Part shown: piece by piece, positions 54,514 through 62,520 of the stretch
Layout: the number at the start of each line of letters is the position of its first letter
Position numbering within the stretch: position 1 is the first letter of the stretch
NCBI GenBank assembly: GCA_013141015.1
Contig: JABFRT010000007.1
Coordinates: 10,992-74,991, forward strand
Length of the DNA: 64,000 nucleotides
Direction: 5' to 3'
Source of the DNA: Hyphomicrobium sp.
GTDB lineage: Bacteria > Pseudomonadota > Alphaproteobacteria > Rhizobiales > Hyphomicrobiaceae
Notes under the pieces: generated by a model
What the model was told of the DNA's origin: nothing
What the model saw: the letters and a program-made list of their open reading frames with translations, nothing else
Database searches by the model: none
Translations under genes and position numbers: made by a program

Positions 54514-55824
54514 ATGCGTTTTTGGTTGTCGCGAGGCTTTGCCCGCGGAGTCTTGGCGTCTGTTGCGGCCATCATTTTGGCTGTCCCGGCGCTGTCGAAT
54601 GATCAAGTTGCAGAGGCAGCCACGCGCTCTGATTTGCTGGTGGTGGCGGACGCCAAACCGGTGCCGGCGCCACAGCCCGCAACTGCCGCGTTGATGGCGC
54701 GCACCCGCTTCATCGTCGGTCTTGATCGCAAGGCCGAGTACCAGGTTTTCTCGCTCGCCAATCCAAATCGCGTCGTCGTTGAATTGCCAGACGTCAAACT
54801 GCAATTGCCGGAACAGTCGGGCGATGCCTCGGTCGGGCTGGTCAAATCATTCCGCGGCGGCATGGCGGCACCCGGCAAAACCCGCGTTGTGATTGACGTA
54901 ACCCAGCCCGTGGTCGTCGAAAGCGCTAAGCTTGAAAAAGACAAATCCGGCGCGTGGCGCTTAGCGCTCGATATTCTGCCCGTTGATGCTGCGATCAAAG
55001 GGGCGGCGAAAAAGGGGCTATCGCCCGCGCCACTTGGCCTTGGCGCAAGCGGGCTGCAACCGCCAACGCCAAAGCGCGCCGAAAGCCCAAAGCAGCGGGC
55101 CGCCAAAGCGTTCAAACCCATCATCGTGCTCGACCCTGGCCACGGCGGCATGGATTCCGGCGCCACCAAATTCGGCACGGTTGAGAAAGATGTCGTGCTG
55201 GCATTCGCCCATGTGTTGCGCGAGCAGCTGGAAGCAACGGGGCGCTACAAAGTTCTGATGACGCGCGACAAGGATATTTTCATCGAGCTGGATGAGCGCC
55301 TTGCGTTTGGCGAGCGAAACAAGGCCAATCTGTTTATCGCCGTCCACGCCGACTATGCCGGAACAAAGGCCCGCGGCGCGACCATCTTTTCGCTGCGAGA
55401 CGGCGTTGCCAAGGACCTGCAGCGCAGCGCCACCAACCACGCCGGCGACAAAGTGATGAGTGAAAAAGACATCAACACCATCAAGCAGTCGTCGGGCGAC
55501 GTCGATACCGTGCGCGATATTCTGACCGATCTGGCAGAACGCGACGTTAAACTGACGAAAGAGCGGACCAGCGTTTTTGCAAAAACCGTCATCGAGGAAA
55601 TGGGTGAAAGTACACCGATGCGCCACGACCCTGATCAGCAGGCGGCGTTCCGCGTTTTGAAAACCGCGCAGTTCCCGGCGGTTCTGATTGAGCTGGGTTA
55701 CGTTTCGAACCGCCAGGACAGCAACAATCTGAAATCCCGCGAATGGCGCGAAAACGTCGCCGATTCCATCACATCCGCCGTCGACAATTACTTCGGCAAC
55801 CAGCTCGCACGCCTGCCGATGTAG
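54514..55824 (+). CDS. amiC: N-acetylmuramoyl-L-alanine amidase with AMIN domain (AmiA/B/C type)
   Basis: 436 residues from the ATG at 54514; the track's extra 35 codons upstream lack a plausible signal. Signal peptide (GVLASVAAIILAVPALSN), AMIN domain that targets division sites (FIVGLDRKAEYQVFSLANPNRVVVELPD), a linker, then the Amidase_3 zinc domain: IVLDPGHGGMDSGATKFG with the first His, ending in FPAVLIELGYVSNRQD with the catalytic Glu. It separates daughter-cell peptidoglycan. A divergent symbol such as amiA/amiB cannot be excluded. Confidence 0.94.
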   Translation: MRFWLSRGFARGVLASVAAIILAVPALSNDQVAEAATRSDLLVVADAKPVPAPQPATAALMARTRFIVGLDRKAEYQVFSLANPNRVVVELPDVKLQLPEQSGDASVGLVKSFRGGMAAPGKTRVVIDVTQPVVVESAKLEKDKSGAWRLALDILPVDAAIKGAAKKGLSPAPLGLGASGLQPPTPKRAESPKQRAAKAFKPIIVLDPGHGGMDSGATKFGTVEKDVVLAFAHVLREQLEATGRYKVLMTRDKDIFIELDERLAFGERNKANLFIAVHADYAGTKARGATIFSLRDGVAKDLQRSATNHAGDKVMSEKDINTIKQSSGDVDTVRDILTDLAERDVKLTKERTSVFAKTVIEEMGESTPMRHDPDQQAAFRVLKTAQFPAVLIELGYVSNRQDSNNLKSREWRENVADSITSAVDNYFGNQLARLPM

Positions 55825-55844
55825 GCGTTGGGCTCTCACGCACT

Positions 55845-55985
55845 CACCCGTCTTCCCGGATGCGACGCAGCATGCCTTCATGATGCGGCGCTGATCCGGG
55901 ATCTTAGCTGCTCCCTAAGGAGAAGATCCCGTGTCTGCAGTGCACCGCTGAAAGAAGCGCTGCACTGCGCACGGGATGACGGGTG
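55845..55985. repeat. 141-bp dispersed palindromic repeat, copy A
   Basis: Starts CACCCGTC...CCGGA and ends GCGCACGGGATGACGGGTG, giving terminal inverted repeats; inner segments such as GATCCGGGATCTT/AAGATCCCGTG and CAGTGCA/TGCACTG also pair. Copy B at 57567 has the same length, orientation and almost all of the sequence, differing mainly in a 20-bp variable part. Located just after amiC. Resembles intergenic repeats abundant in Hyphomicrobiales. Confidence 0.85.
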
Positions 55986-56013
55986 GGGGGCGTTGCGCAT
56001 GGCGGCAAAAAAG

Positions 56014-56042
56014 AAAAAGGCCGGCATCAATGCCGGCCTTTT
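56014..56042 (+). terminator. Rho-independent terminator after amiC
   Basis: GGCCGGCA-TCAA-TGCCGGCC followed by TTTTCT, with an A-run on the other side; can work in both directions. Placed just beyond repeat copy A. Confidence 0.8.
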
Positions 56043-56090
56043 CTATTGAACGTCGCCGATGACTTCAAAGAGGCAACGGCGCTGCGTCAG

Positions 56091-56228
56091 TCACGTCCTA
56101 CTCGGAGGACGTTGTTGGTGATAACGCCAGAGCAGAAACAACCAGCGTGAATTGCGTTCGTGCGCGGTAACGTGATCCGCACCCTCTGATCGTGGATGGT
56201 AATTTTGCCGGTGATAGCGCGTCTGCAT
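56091..56228 (-). CDS. Possible 45-residue small ORF in an otherwise geneless 600-bp stretch (low confidence)
   Basis: The region 55986-56586 has no convincing gene. The best candidate I found by hand is this minus-strand ORF starting MQTRYHRQNYHPRS and rich in His, Arg, Trp and Tyr, with GGAG six bases before its ATG. A 7-bp hairpin (ACGTCCT/AGGACGT) overlaps its stop. The 167-residue track ORF over the same bases in another frame has composition typical of noncoding frames. The stretch has lower GC than its neighbours and may hold an RNA or a relic of an insertion. Confidence 0.25.
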   Translation of the reverse strand: MQTRYHRQNYHPRSEGADHVTAHERNSRWLFLLWRYHQQRPPSRT

Positions 56229-56586
56229 GAGGCACTCCATCTTCCAGTGGTCCGCATTCCCGCTTGATCACGCGGGGTCTTCGCCGCCGCACCTGAGGAA
56301 CGTGACCATCCAGCACGCGGGTGTGCTGGCGCTCGCGTTGGTGCGCCGTTGGCCGTATCGAAGCTGCGGAAAGTTTCGGACAGGCACGTAAGGTTGTTGA
56401 GCCGGAGTTTAAACGACGCTCCCTCGGGCAGCCCTATCCATCGCTGCCGCGCGCCGTTTGAAACCAACTGCTTGTCCCTTGGGACAAAGTTCAGAGTAGC
56501 CGAGGGCATCGCCCTTTGTATCCGCTCTGACGCTCGCACAAGTTGCTGGTGCAGCTTCCGTGTCCAGAAGCCAAACCCGCAACGCC

Positions 56587-57528
56587 TCACTCCACAGAGT
56601 CTAAGCGATTCGTGTGACGGTTCGTGAGATCAGCAACATAAGCAGGCGGCACGATCAGCTGCACCAATGGCCCATTAGCCACAACATCGGCAGGACTGCT
56701 GTCCGATTCATCACCGTCGACCTGCACTGGCACAGAATTTATGCGGCCGATCTGCACGCGTTGCGCTGGCAGAACCGTCACGCCGCGCGGACAGGTCTTC
56801 GGGTCGCCGAGGCGGCCGAGCCCGAGCGCCGTTGACGCGTGAAGCAGGGCCAGCCGCGATCTGGCATCGATCACAATTGCGATCATAGGGTCCGCGCCCA
56901 TCTGCGTGGCGCGCGTCAGCGTGAACGATCCACCATAGTGGCTGGCGCGGGTGACGATCACCCAGCTCGCTTCAAATCTGCGGCCATCGACATCAACGTC
57001 GAAGCGCTCAGCGCCGTGCGCCAAGGTTTTCAAGACTGGCGCGGTGTAGGCGGCGCGGGCCAGCAGGCGCTTGGTCTTGTAGTTGAGGCCGTTGACGATA
57101 CGCGCGTCATAGCCAGCGCCGACCATCAGAAAGAACGGCACGCCGTTGACGAGCCCGCCTTGCACGGGAATGATCTCGCCGCTCAGCAAAACACGGGTCA
57201 AGTCGCTTGCACGCTTTTTGACGCCGATTTCATAGGCCAGCACGTTGCCGGTGCCGAGCGGGATGAAACCAACGGGGAGCGCTGTACCCGCCGCGCCAAT
57301 CGCGACCGCGCGGAATGTGCCGTCGCCGCCCGCCGCGATCACCGCATCGGCACCGCCAAGTTGTGCGAGTTCGCCAACACGTTGCGACGCCTCTTCAGCC
57401 GAGCGCGCCGGCAACGGAAACACATGCGCGCCGCCTGCCTTCAATCCGGCCATCACGCCGTCGAGCAGCTTCGGCCGCGCGATACCGGCGCGGTTGTTGA
57501 ACACGAGTGCGAATTTTTTGCGGGGCAT
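56587..57528 (-). CDS. YegS/BmrU-type diacylglycerol or lipid kinase family protein
   Basis: 313 residues from the ATG at 57528 (MPRKKFALVFNNRAG); the track's earlier start runs into repeat copy B. The catalytic domain shows AVIAAGGDGTFRAVAIG (GGDGT nucleotide motif) and IPLGTGNVLAYEIG; the second domain is a beta sandwich ending QVDGDESDSSPADV. Members phosphorylate lipids such as diacylglycerol, phosphatidylglycerol or sphingosine-like lipids. It lies between the two direct repeats. Substrate is unknown. Confidence 0.9.
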   Translation of the reverse strand: MPRKKFALVFNNRAGIARPKLLDGVMAGLKAGGAHVFPLPARSAEEASQRVGELAQLGGADAVIAAGGDGTFRAVAIGAAGTALPVGFIPLGTGNVLAYEIGVKKRASDLTRVLLSGEIIPVQGGLVNGVPFFLMVGAGYDARIVNGLNYKTKRLLARAAYTAPVLKTLAHGAERFDVDVDGRRFEASWVIVTRASHYGGSFTLTRATQMGADPMIAIVIDARSRLALLHASTALGLGRLGDPKTCPRGVTVLPAQRVQIGRINSVPVQVDGDESDSSPADVVANGPLVQLIVPPAYVADLTNRHTNRLDSVE

Positions 57529-57566
57529 GCGTGAAGTACCACTCAAAGGAAGAGCATGTTCAGGAT

Positions 57567-57707
57567 CACCCGTCATCCCGGACGCGACGCAGCAATCCTA
57601 AATTGTTGCGGCGCTGATCCGGGATCTTCGCAGCTCCCTAAAGGGAAGATCCCGTGTCTGCAGTGCATCGCTGAAGAAGCGCTGCACTGCGCACGGGATG
57701 ACGGGTG
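57567..57707. repeat. 141-bp dispersed palindromic repeat, copy B
   Basis: Same orientation and length as copy A, starting CACCCGTCATCCCGGACGCGACGCAGC and ending GCGCACGGGATGACGGGTG. It sits directly upstream of the kinase start codon, in place of an ordinary promoter region. Confidence 0.85.
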
Positions 57708-57736
57708 TGGATGGCTGACTATCGCCGAACGAAAAA

Positions 57737-57758
57737 GGGCGGAACGCAAGTTCCGCCC
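57737..57758. terminator. Bidirectional hairpin terminator downstream of repeat B
   Basis: GGGCGGAAC-GCAA-GTTCCGCCC with an AAAAA run on the left (T-run on the minus strand) and TT on the right. Its position beside repeat B mirrors the terminator beside repeat A. Confidence 0.6.
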
Positions 57759-57946
57759 TTGTCGCTAATGCTATGTCATCAATTCGTCAATCTTGGCTGC
57801 AGGCAGATGTAGTCAATCTGACAGTATTGAAATTTCGAAGGCTCCAAGCCACCCGTTTTGATGTGTAGTATCGCCGAATACCCTTCGAGTGCTTGTGACT
57901 TTGGAAATCCAGAGCATGGCAGGCGCCCCTGCCCTGAGGTGCAAAT

Positions 57947-58504
57947 ATGGACGACGAGTTCTATCGCGAACTTTCATGGAGCCGCCAGCAAGCGGAGTCG
58001 GCTAAACAAACGCCCATATTTATCTTTGCACTTTTTGGATGTGTGTGCCTAGCGCTCTTTGTCAGCGCGATCCGCACGGTCTTCATCGATCCTCCGACGG
58101 TCAAGCGCGTCTTGAGCCACCCCCATCGCGTCTCAGCAGAACTTCTCGGTTGTCACACGACATTCGATAGCATTAGCAAGTGGCGCTACAGCGCTGACTA
58201 TCGCTGGACCGGCGTAGATGGCGTTGTGCGTTCGGTCGCGGGACATCGCATTCCGAACCTCGATATTTTCGCGAAAGTGTGTGGCGGAAAGCCAGTGCGT
58301 ATTGATATTCTGGCAAGTGAAACGGAGCCCACACTGCGGCCCGTTATCGAAGCAAGCAAGGAGATCGAAGCGCGCGAAGAAACGGGAGCGTCTGCCGTTT
58401 CAATAGTTGTGCTTGGTCTTGCCGCAATGGTCTTGGGAAGCCTGCTCAGCTTTCGAACGAACCCGAAAATTGCACAATCCGGGCGGACCGATACCACCGC
58501 GTGA
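57947..58504 (+). CDS. Two-span membrane protein, unknown function
   Basis: 185 residues, GAGGTG before the ATG. A hydrophobic helix at residues 24-44 (IFIFALFGCVCLALFVSAI), a periplasmic-type middle region (residues about 50-145; YSADYRWTGVDGVVRSVAGHRIPNLDIFAKVCGGKPVRIDILASE, reminiscent of DUF3592-like beta domains) and a second helix (ASAVSIVVLGLAAMVLGSLLSF). Lower GC than its neighbours. Two periplasmic Cys could pair. No role can be inferred. Confidence 0.7.
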   Translation: MDDEFYRELSWSRQQAESAKQTPIFIFALFGCVCLALFVSAIRTVFIDPPTVKRVLSHPHRVSAELLGCHTTFDSISKWRYSADYRWTGVDGVVRSVAGHRIPNLDIFAKVCGGKPVRIDILASETEPTLRPVIEASKEIEAREETGASAVSIVVLGLAAMVLGSLLSFRTNPKIAQSGRTDTTA

Positions 58505-58526
58505 AATTGTTCACTGCACTTGACGT

Positions 58527-58560
58527 GATCTCCCCCTCACCTTGCGGCGAGGGGGAGATC
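58527..58560. repeat. 34-bp perfect inverted repeat (CTCCCCCTC type)
   Basis: Arms GATCTCCCCCTC and GAGGGGGAGATC (12 bp, perfect) around a 10-base loop. Lies between two convergent 3' ends; REP-like elements with this core are widespread in Hyphomicrobiales genomes. May act as terminator or be a mobile REP; no T-run. Confidence 0.75.
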
Positions 58561-58586
58561 GTAGCTCCGAAACCCGCAGCACACAC

Positions 58587-59483
58587 TCACTGCAACCGCA
58601 AATGCGGGGCTTCTTTGTGCTTTGCTGACGTTGTAACGGCCTTCTGGACCTTTTCGAACGCCCGCACCTCGATCTGGCGGATGCGTTCGCGGCTGACGCC
58701 GAACTCTTCCGACAGCTCTTCCAAGGTGGCCGGCTCTTCGGCCAAGCGCCGGGCTTCGAACACCCGGCGTTCGCGATCATTCAAAACCGACATCGCCGAT
58801 TTGAGATACGACTTGCGCATCGACATTTCTTCGTCTTCGACCATGCGCGTTTCTTGCGACGGCGTGTCGTCAACCAGCCAGTCCTGCCATTCGCCCGATT
58901 CCGTTTCGGCACGCACCGGCGCGTTCAGCGAGCTATCGCCGCCGAGGCGGCGGTTCATGCTGATCACGTCGTCTTCGGAGACGCCGAGCTTGGTTGCGAT
59001 CTTGGTCACCGTTTCCGGCTTCATGTCGCCGTCTTCCAGCGCCTGCAACTGGCTCTTGGTGCGCCGCAGGTTAAAGAACAGCTTCTTCTGCGCAGCCGTG
59101 GTGCCCATTTTAACAAGGCTCCACGAGCGCAGGATGTATTCCTGGATCGAGGCGCGGATCCACCACATCGCGTAGGTCGCAAGGCGGAAGCCCTTGTCCG
59201 GTTCGAAGCGCTTGACCGCCTGCATCAAGCCGACGTTGCCCTCGGACACGACTTCGCCAATCGGCAAGCCGTAGCCGCGATAACCCATGGCGATCTTGGC
59301 GACGAGACGCAAATGCGACGTCACCAGCTTTTCAGCGGCGTCCGCATCGGCATGCTCTTTCCAGCGCTTGGCGAGCATGTATTCCTCGCCCGGCTCCAGC
59401 ATCGGAAATTTGCGGATCTCTTCGAGATACCGCGACAGCCCGAGTGAGCCGCCTGCCATGGTCGGAAGTGTGCGTACAGCCAT
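58587..59483 (-). CDS. rpoH: RNA polymerase sigma-32 factor (heat shock)
   Basis: 298 residues from the ATG at 59483; the track's start adds 33 codons. The opening GGSLGLSRYLEEIRKFPMLEPGEEYMLAKRWKEH and region 2 (LIGEVV-type PIGEVVSEGNVGLMQAVKRFEPDKGFRLATYAMWWIRASIQEYILRSWSLVKMGTTAAQKKLFFNLRR) are characteristic of RpoH, including the QKKLFFNLR box. Region 4 has LEELSEEFGVSRERIRQIEVRAFEKVQKAV. It directs chaperone and protease genes. It lies 93 bp downstream of rluD on the same strand. Confidence 0.97.
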   Translation of the reverse strand: MAVRTLPTMAGGSLGLSRYLEEIRKFPMLEPGEEYMLAKRWKEHADADAAEKLVTSHLRLVAKIAMGYRGYGLPIGEVVSEGNVGLMQAVKRFEPDKGFRLATYAMWWIRASIQEYILRSWSLVKMGTTAAQKKLFFNLRRTKSQLQALEDGDMKPETVTKIATKLGVSEDDVISMNRRLGGDSSLNAPVRAETESGEWQDWLVDDTPSQETRMVEDEEMSMRKSYLKSAMSVLNDRERRVFEARRLAEEPATLEELSEEFGVSRERIRQIEVRAFEKVQKAVTTSAKHKEAPHLRLQ

Positions 59484-59675
59484 CGACGTATCCGCTGGCC
59501 TTCCCCCGTTTCCGGTTCGGCCCAGCGCTCCATTGCCCGACGAACGAGTGCGGAACATACATTCGATGCCCCCGCCCGGCACGTTACATAGGCGTTAGTT
59601 GCCCGATGTCATGTGCCATCACGAAATATTTAACGCCGGGCGGCCGGAATGGTTGCTGCGGGTTGCGGGCGCGAC

Positions 59676-60833
59676 TTAAGTTTTGGTGGTTTTGGCTCTT
59701 GCGCGGCGGCGCGCGTCACTCGCGGTTTTAGCCGTGGGGCGCGCGGCTGGCGTTCGCAGAGCCTCGATTATATCAGCAATATCAGCAGGTAATGGGCTTT
59801 TGAAAAGCTTCGGCTTGGCGGACTTCGGGTGCTCGAAGCCGAGTTCTTCGGCGTGCAGCGCCTGGCGGCCAAGACCGTCGACCAGCGCCGCGACGTGCGG
59901 GTCGAGCGCCGAGATGCGGTTCTTGAACCCAGCGCCGTACAGCGGATCCCCCAAAACCGGATGGCTGATATGCGCCAGATGCACACGGATTTGATGGGTC
60001 CGGCCGGTCTCCAGCACCAGCCGCAGCAGGGAAACCGTGGAATTGGGCTTCTCGCCCTGGAACGTCTCGACCACTTCATAGTGGGTGATGGCGTGGCGGG
60101 CGGTTGAATGGCGCGACACCGCGATCTTGGTGCGATTGGCGGTCGACCGGGCCAGCGCCGCGTCAATCGTACCCTTGGGGCGTACCGGCACACCCCAGAC
60201 CAGTGCCAGATAGGCCCGGCGCAGGCGCCCGTCGGTGCCGTGGGCGCGGAACTGATCACTGAGGCTCTGGTGGGCCTCATCGGTCTTGGCGACAACCAGC
60301 AGGCCAGAGGTGTCCTTATCAAGCCGGTGAACGATGCCCGGGCGCTTGACGCCGCCGACGCCCGAGAGGGTTGCACCGCAGTGCGCGACCAGCGCGTTGA
60401 CCAGTGTACCGGAGGCATGCCCCGCTGCCGGGTGGACCACGAGGCCGGCCGGCTTGTCGATCACGATCACGCTTGTGTCTTCAAACACGACAGTGAGGGC
60501 AATGTCCTCGCCTGTCACGTCCGACGGCACGGCGTCCGGCACCACCACATCGAAAATATCAGCCAATTTGACCCGGGTATTCGGCTCCCCTATGGTCACG
60601 CCCGCCGAGGTCACCTGCCCGTCCTTGATCAACGCCTGAATGCGCGCGCGCGACAGACCGGGGATCAGGCCTGCAAGCCACCGGTCGAGGCGTTCGCCAG
60701 CGTTGCTTGCGTCCACCTCGAAGCGCAGTGTTTCAAGCAATTGGGTTTCAGACAAATCGGTATCGAGCGCATCTATATCTAGCGCAACCGGCGTTGGCGT
60801 CTGGCGTGAGGCGGCTGTGGCTGGCACTGGCAA
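59676..60833 (-). CDS. rluD: RluA-family 23S rRNA pseudouridine synthase
   Basis: 385 residues starting at a TTG at 60833 (a GTG two codons later is an alternative). N-terminal extension, S4-like RNA-binding region (ERLDRWLAGLIPGLSRARIQALIKDGQV), then the catalytic domain with VIDKPAGLVVHPAAGH and the active-site Asp in RPGIVHRLDKDTSGLLVVAKT, and ETGRTHQIRVHLAHISHPVLGDPLYG. RluD-type enzymes modify helix 69; the exact positions need experiment. Located upstream of rpoH and divergent from the following small membrane gene. Confidence 0.93.
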   Translation of the reverse strand: MPVPATAASRQTPTPVALDIDALDTDLSETQLLETLRFEVDASNAGERLDRWLAGLIPGLSRARIQALIKDGQVTSAGVTIGEPNTRVKLADIFDVVVPDAVPSDVTGEDIALTVVFEDTSVIVIDKPAGLVVHPAAGHASGTLVNALVAHCGATLSGVGGVKRPGIVHRLDKDTSGLLVVAKTDEAHQSLSDQFRAHGTDGRLRRAYLALVWGVPVRPKGTIDAALARSTANRTKIAVSRHSTARHAITHYEVVETFQGEKPNSTVSLLRLVLETGRTHQIRVHLAHISHPVLGDPLYGAGFKNRISALDPHVAALVDGLGRQALHAEELGFEHPKSAKPKLFKSPLPADIADIIEALRTPAARPTAKTASDARRRARAKTTKT

Positions 60834-60876
60834 CTCTTTTCTTGAAATTTAAAGGCACGCACAAGGACCAAACGTC

Positions 60877-61272
60877 ATGGCCGACTCCGCCACCAGAACC
60901 CTGCCCGACGGAACGCCGATGAGTGCGACTGATCTCATGCGCGAACAGCGCCTGCAGCGCAACCTTAAGATCGCGATTGCTGGCATGGGGCTGCTGATGT
61001 TGGCCGGTCTTGGCGCCATTGCCTACAAAATCATTGCCGGATCGGCGGCGCGCGGAACGGGCGGGACTGTCACGGCTATTTCCGGCACGCCGGGCGGCGA
61101 GATCGCGGTCGAATTGCCAAAGGGCGCCAAGGTCGTGTCCGTTTCGGTCTCCGGCAACCGCTTAGCCTTACACCATGAGAGCCCGGCTGGCACCGGCATC
61201 GCGATTATCGACCTGGATACGGGCCGCCGCGTTCTGGACGTCAAACCGCTGGAAGCCGTGCCGCGCAACTAG
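60877..61272 (+). CDS. Single-span membrane protein (DUF6476-like)
   Basis: 131 residues. A short cytoplasmic N-terminus (PDGTPMSATDLMREQRLQRNLK), one helix (IAIAGMGLLMLAGLGAIAYKII) and a small beta-rich domain ending with IIDLDTGRRVLDVKPLE. The gene usually sits next to rluD/rpoH in Hyphomicrobiales, as here, and matches my memory of DUF6476; function is unknown. Starts 43 bp from the rluD start, divergently. Confidence 0.75.
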   Translation: MADSATRTLPDGTPMSATDLMREQRLQRNLKIAIAGMGLLMLAGLGAIAYKIIAGSAARGTGGTVTAISGTPGGEIAVELPKGAKVVSVSVSGNRLALHHESPAGTGIAIIDLDTGRRVLDVKPLEAVPRN

Positions 61273-61370
61273 CGGTTGGGACGGAACGCGGGAACAGGCC
61301 TTTTGCGCAAGCCTTCTGGGGTCCGTCTGGTTTTGATGGACTGAGCGCCGGACCCTTGCTGATTGTTTTG

Positions 61371-61420
61371 CCGTGCTTCTTTCCGGAAAACCGGTTCCCA
61401 CTTTTCCGTAGGCCCTCTAG
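61371..61420. repeat. Intergenic repeat with CCGGAAAACCGG core
   Basis: TTTCCGGAAAACCGGTTCCC followed by CACTTTTCCG and CTCTAG resembles an element I recall as very common in Rhizobiales intergenic DNA. Here it directly abuts folP, whose TAG stop is supplied by its CTCTAG end. Family identity is from memory, not a search. Confidence 0.55.
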
Positions 61421-62520
61421 CCCAAACCCATTTCCGTACCGGCCACGCTCGCGCGCCAGACTTCGAGCGCCTGCTTGGTCTCTTTGACGTCGTGCACGCG
61501 CACGATCTGAACACCGGCCTGCACGCCGGCAAGCGCTGCTGCAATAGACCCCGGCACGCGATCTTTCGCGTCCGGTACATCGCACAACTGCCCGATCATC
61601 TTCTTGCGGCTGGCCCCCAGCAGCAGCGGCACGCCGAGCGCGTGATAGAGCGACAGCCCGCCCATCACCGCCACGTTGTGATGCAAATGCTTGCCAAAGC
61701 CGATGCCGGGGTCAGCGACAATCTTGGCGCGCGGAATGCCGGCCGCCTCGCAAGCGCGGATCCGGCCTTCGAGAAAATCGAACACATCAAGCACCACATC
61801 GGAATACTGCGGATCATCGTTCATGGTTTTCGGGTCGCCTTGGGCGTGCATCAGCATGACCGGCAATCCGGTTTCGGCAGCCGCCTGCAATGCGTCCGGG
61901 TCGTGCGTCAACGCCGACACGTCGTTGATAATATCGGCTCCTGCTTGATTGGCGGCGCGCATGACCTGCGATTTGCGCGTATCAACCGAAATCACAACTT
62001 CCGACTTGGCGCGCAAGCCTTCAATGACTGGGATGACGCGACGCAATTCTTCATCCAGCGCAACGGCATCAGACCCGGGCCGCGTGCTCTCGCCGCCGAT
62101 ATCAAGAATATCGGCACCCTCCTCGATCAGCCGCAAACCATGATCGATGGCGGCTTGCGTGGAGGCGTGCTTGCCGCCGTCCGAAAAGCTATCCGGCGTC
62201 ACATTCACAATGCCCATGATGCGCGGGCGATTGAGATCAAGACCTGCAAAACGCGGACGCGGCTCAGTCAAATTTTTCATCAGGTCGGAGGCGGCGAGCG
62301 CGTCGCGGCCCCAGTCGCCACTGAAGGCGTCTCCCAGCACCACAGTCTTGCGCTTGGTTCCTGACGCGTTGCGCATCAGAATATCAATCGCCGCGAACGA
62401 CATGCACCCGCCGGCCAGCGGAAGCCCGCGCCACAGCAGCTGCTCGGCCTCGTCCAGCGCCCGCGCCGCGACCCGGTCGTAATAGATGGCTGTTGGCTGA
62501 AGGTAGATTGAGCGTTTCAC
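61417..62520 (-). CDS. folP: Dihydropteroate synthase
   Basis: 367 residues; the core is about 265 with a 95-residue N-terminal extension (LYL-type IYLQPTAIYYDRVAARALDEA..., LAGGCMSFAAIDIL) seen in other alphaproteobacteria. Core motifs: RIMGIVNVTPDSFSDGGKH, DILDIGGESTRPGS, SVDTRKSQVMRAANQAGADIINDVSAL, VADPGIGFGKHLHHNV, LLGASRKKMIG and VRVHDVKETKQAL. It joins p-aminobenzoate to hydroxymethyldihydropterin pyrophosphate. The start is GTG, overlapping the stop of the preceding gene as GTGA, so its translation is coupled to the inserted ADP-ribosyltransferase-like gene. Confidence 0.96.
   Translation of the reverse strand: MKRSIYLQPTAIYYDRVAARALDEAEQLLWRGLPLAGGCMSFAAIDILMRNASGTKRKTVVLGDAFSGDWGRDALAASDLMKNLTEPRPRFAGLDLNRPRIMGIVNVTPDSFSDGGKHASTQAAIDHGLRLIEEGADILDIGGESTRPGSDAVALDEELRRVIPVIEGLRAKSEVVISVDTRKSQVMRAANQAGADIINDVSALTHDPDALQAAAETGLPVMLMHAQGDPKTMNDDPQYSDVVLDVFDFLEGRIRACEAAGIPRAKIVADPGIGFGKHLHHNVAVMGGLSLYHALGVPLLLGASRKKMIGQLCDVPDAKDRVPGSIAAALAGVQAGVQIVRVHDVKETKQALEVWRASVAGTEMGLG

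Noticed and set aside
55986-56586. Possible tmRNA, RNase P RNA or 6S RNA
   Set aside because: I could not find the tag-coding region, the conserved RNase P boxes or a 6S-type open loop.
56087-56590. 167-residue minus-strand ORF
   Set aside because: No start signal, mixed composition and no motif; the region may be noncoding. I keep only a low-confidence 45-residue alternative in another frame.
55845-57707. Composite transposon
   Set aside because: No transposase gene or target duplication visible; the flanking repeats are only 141 bp and resemble dispersed intergenic repeats.
61363-62364. 333-residue plus-strand ORF
   Set aside because: Antisense to folP.
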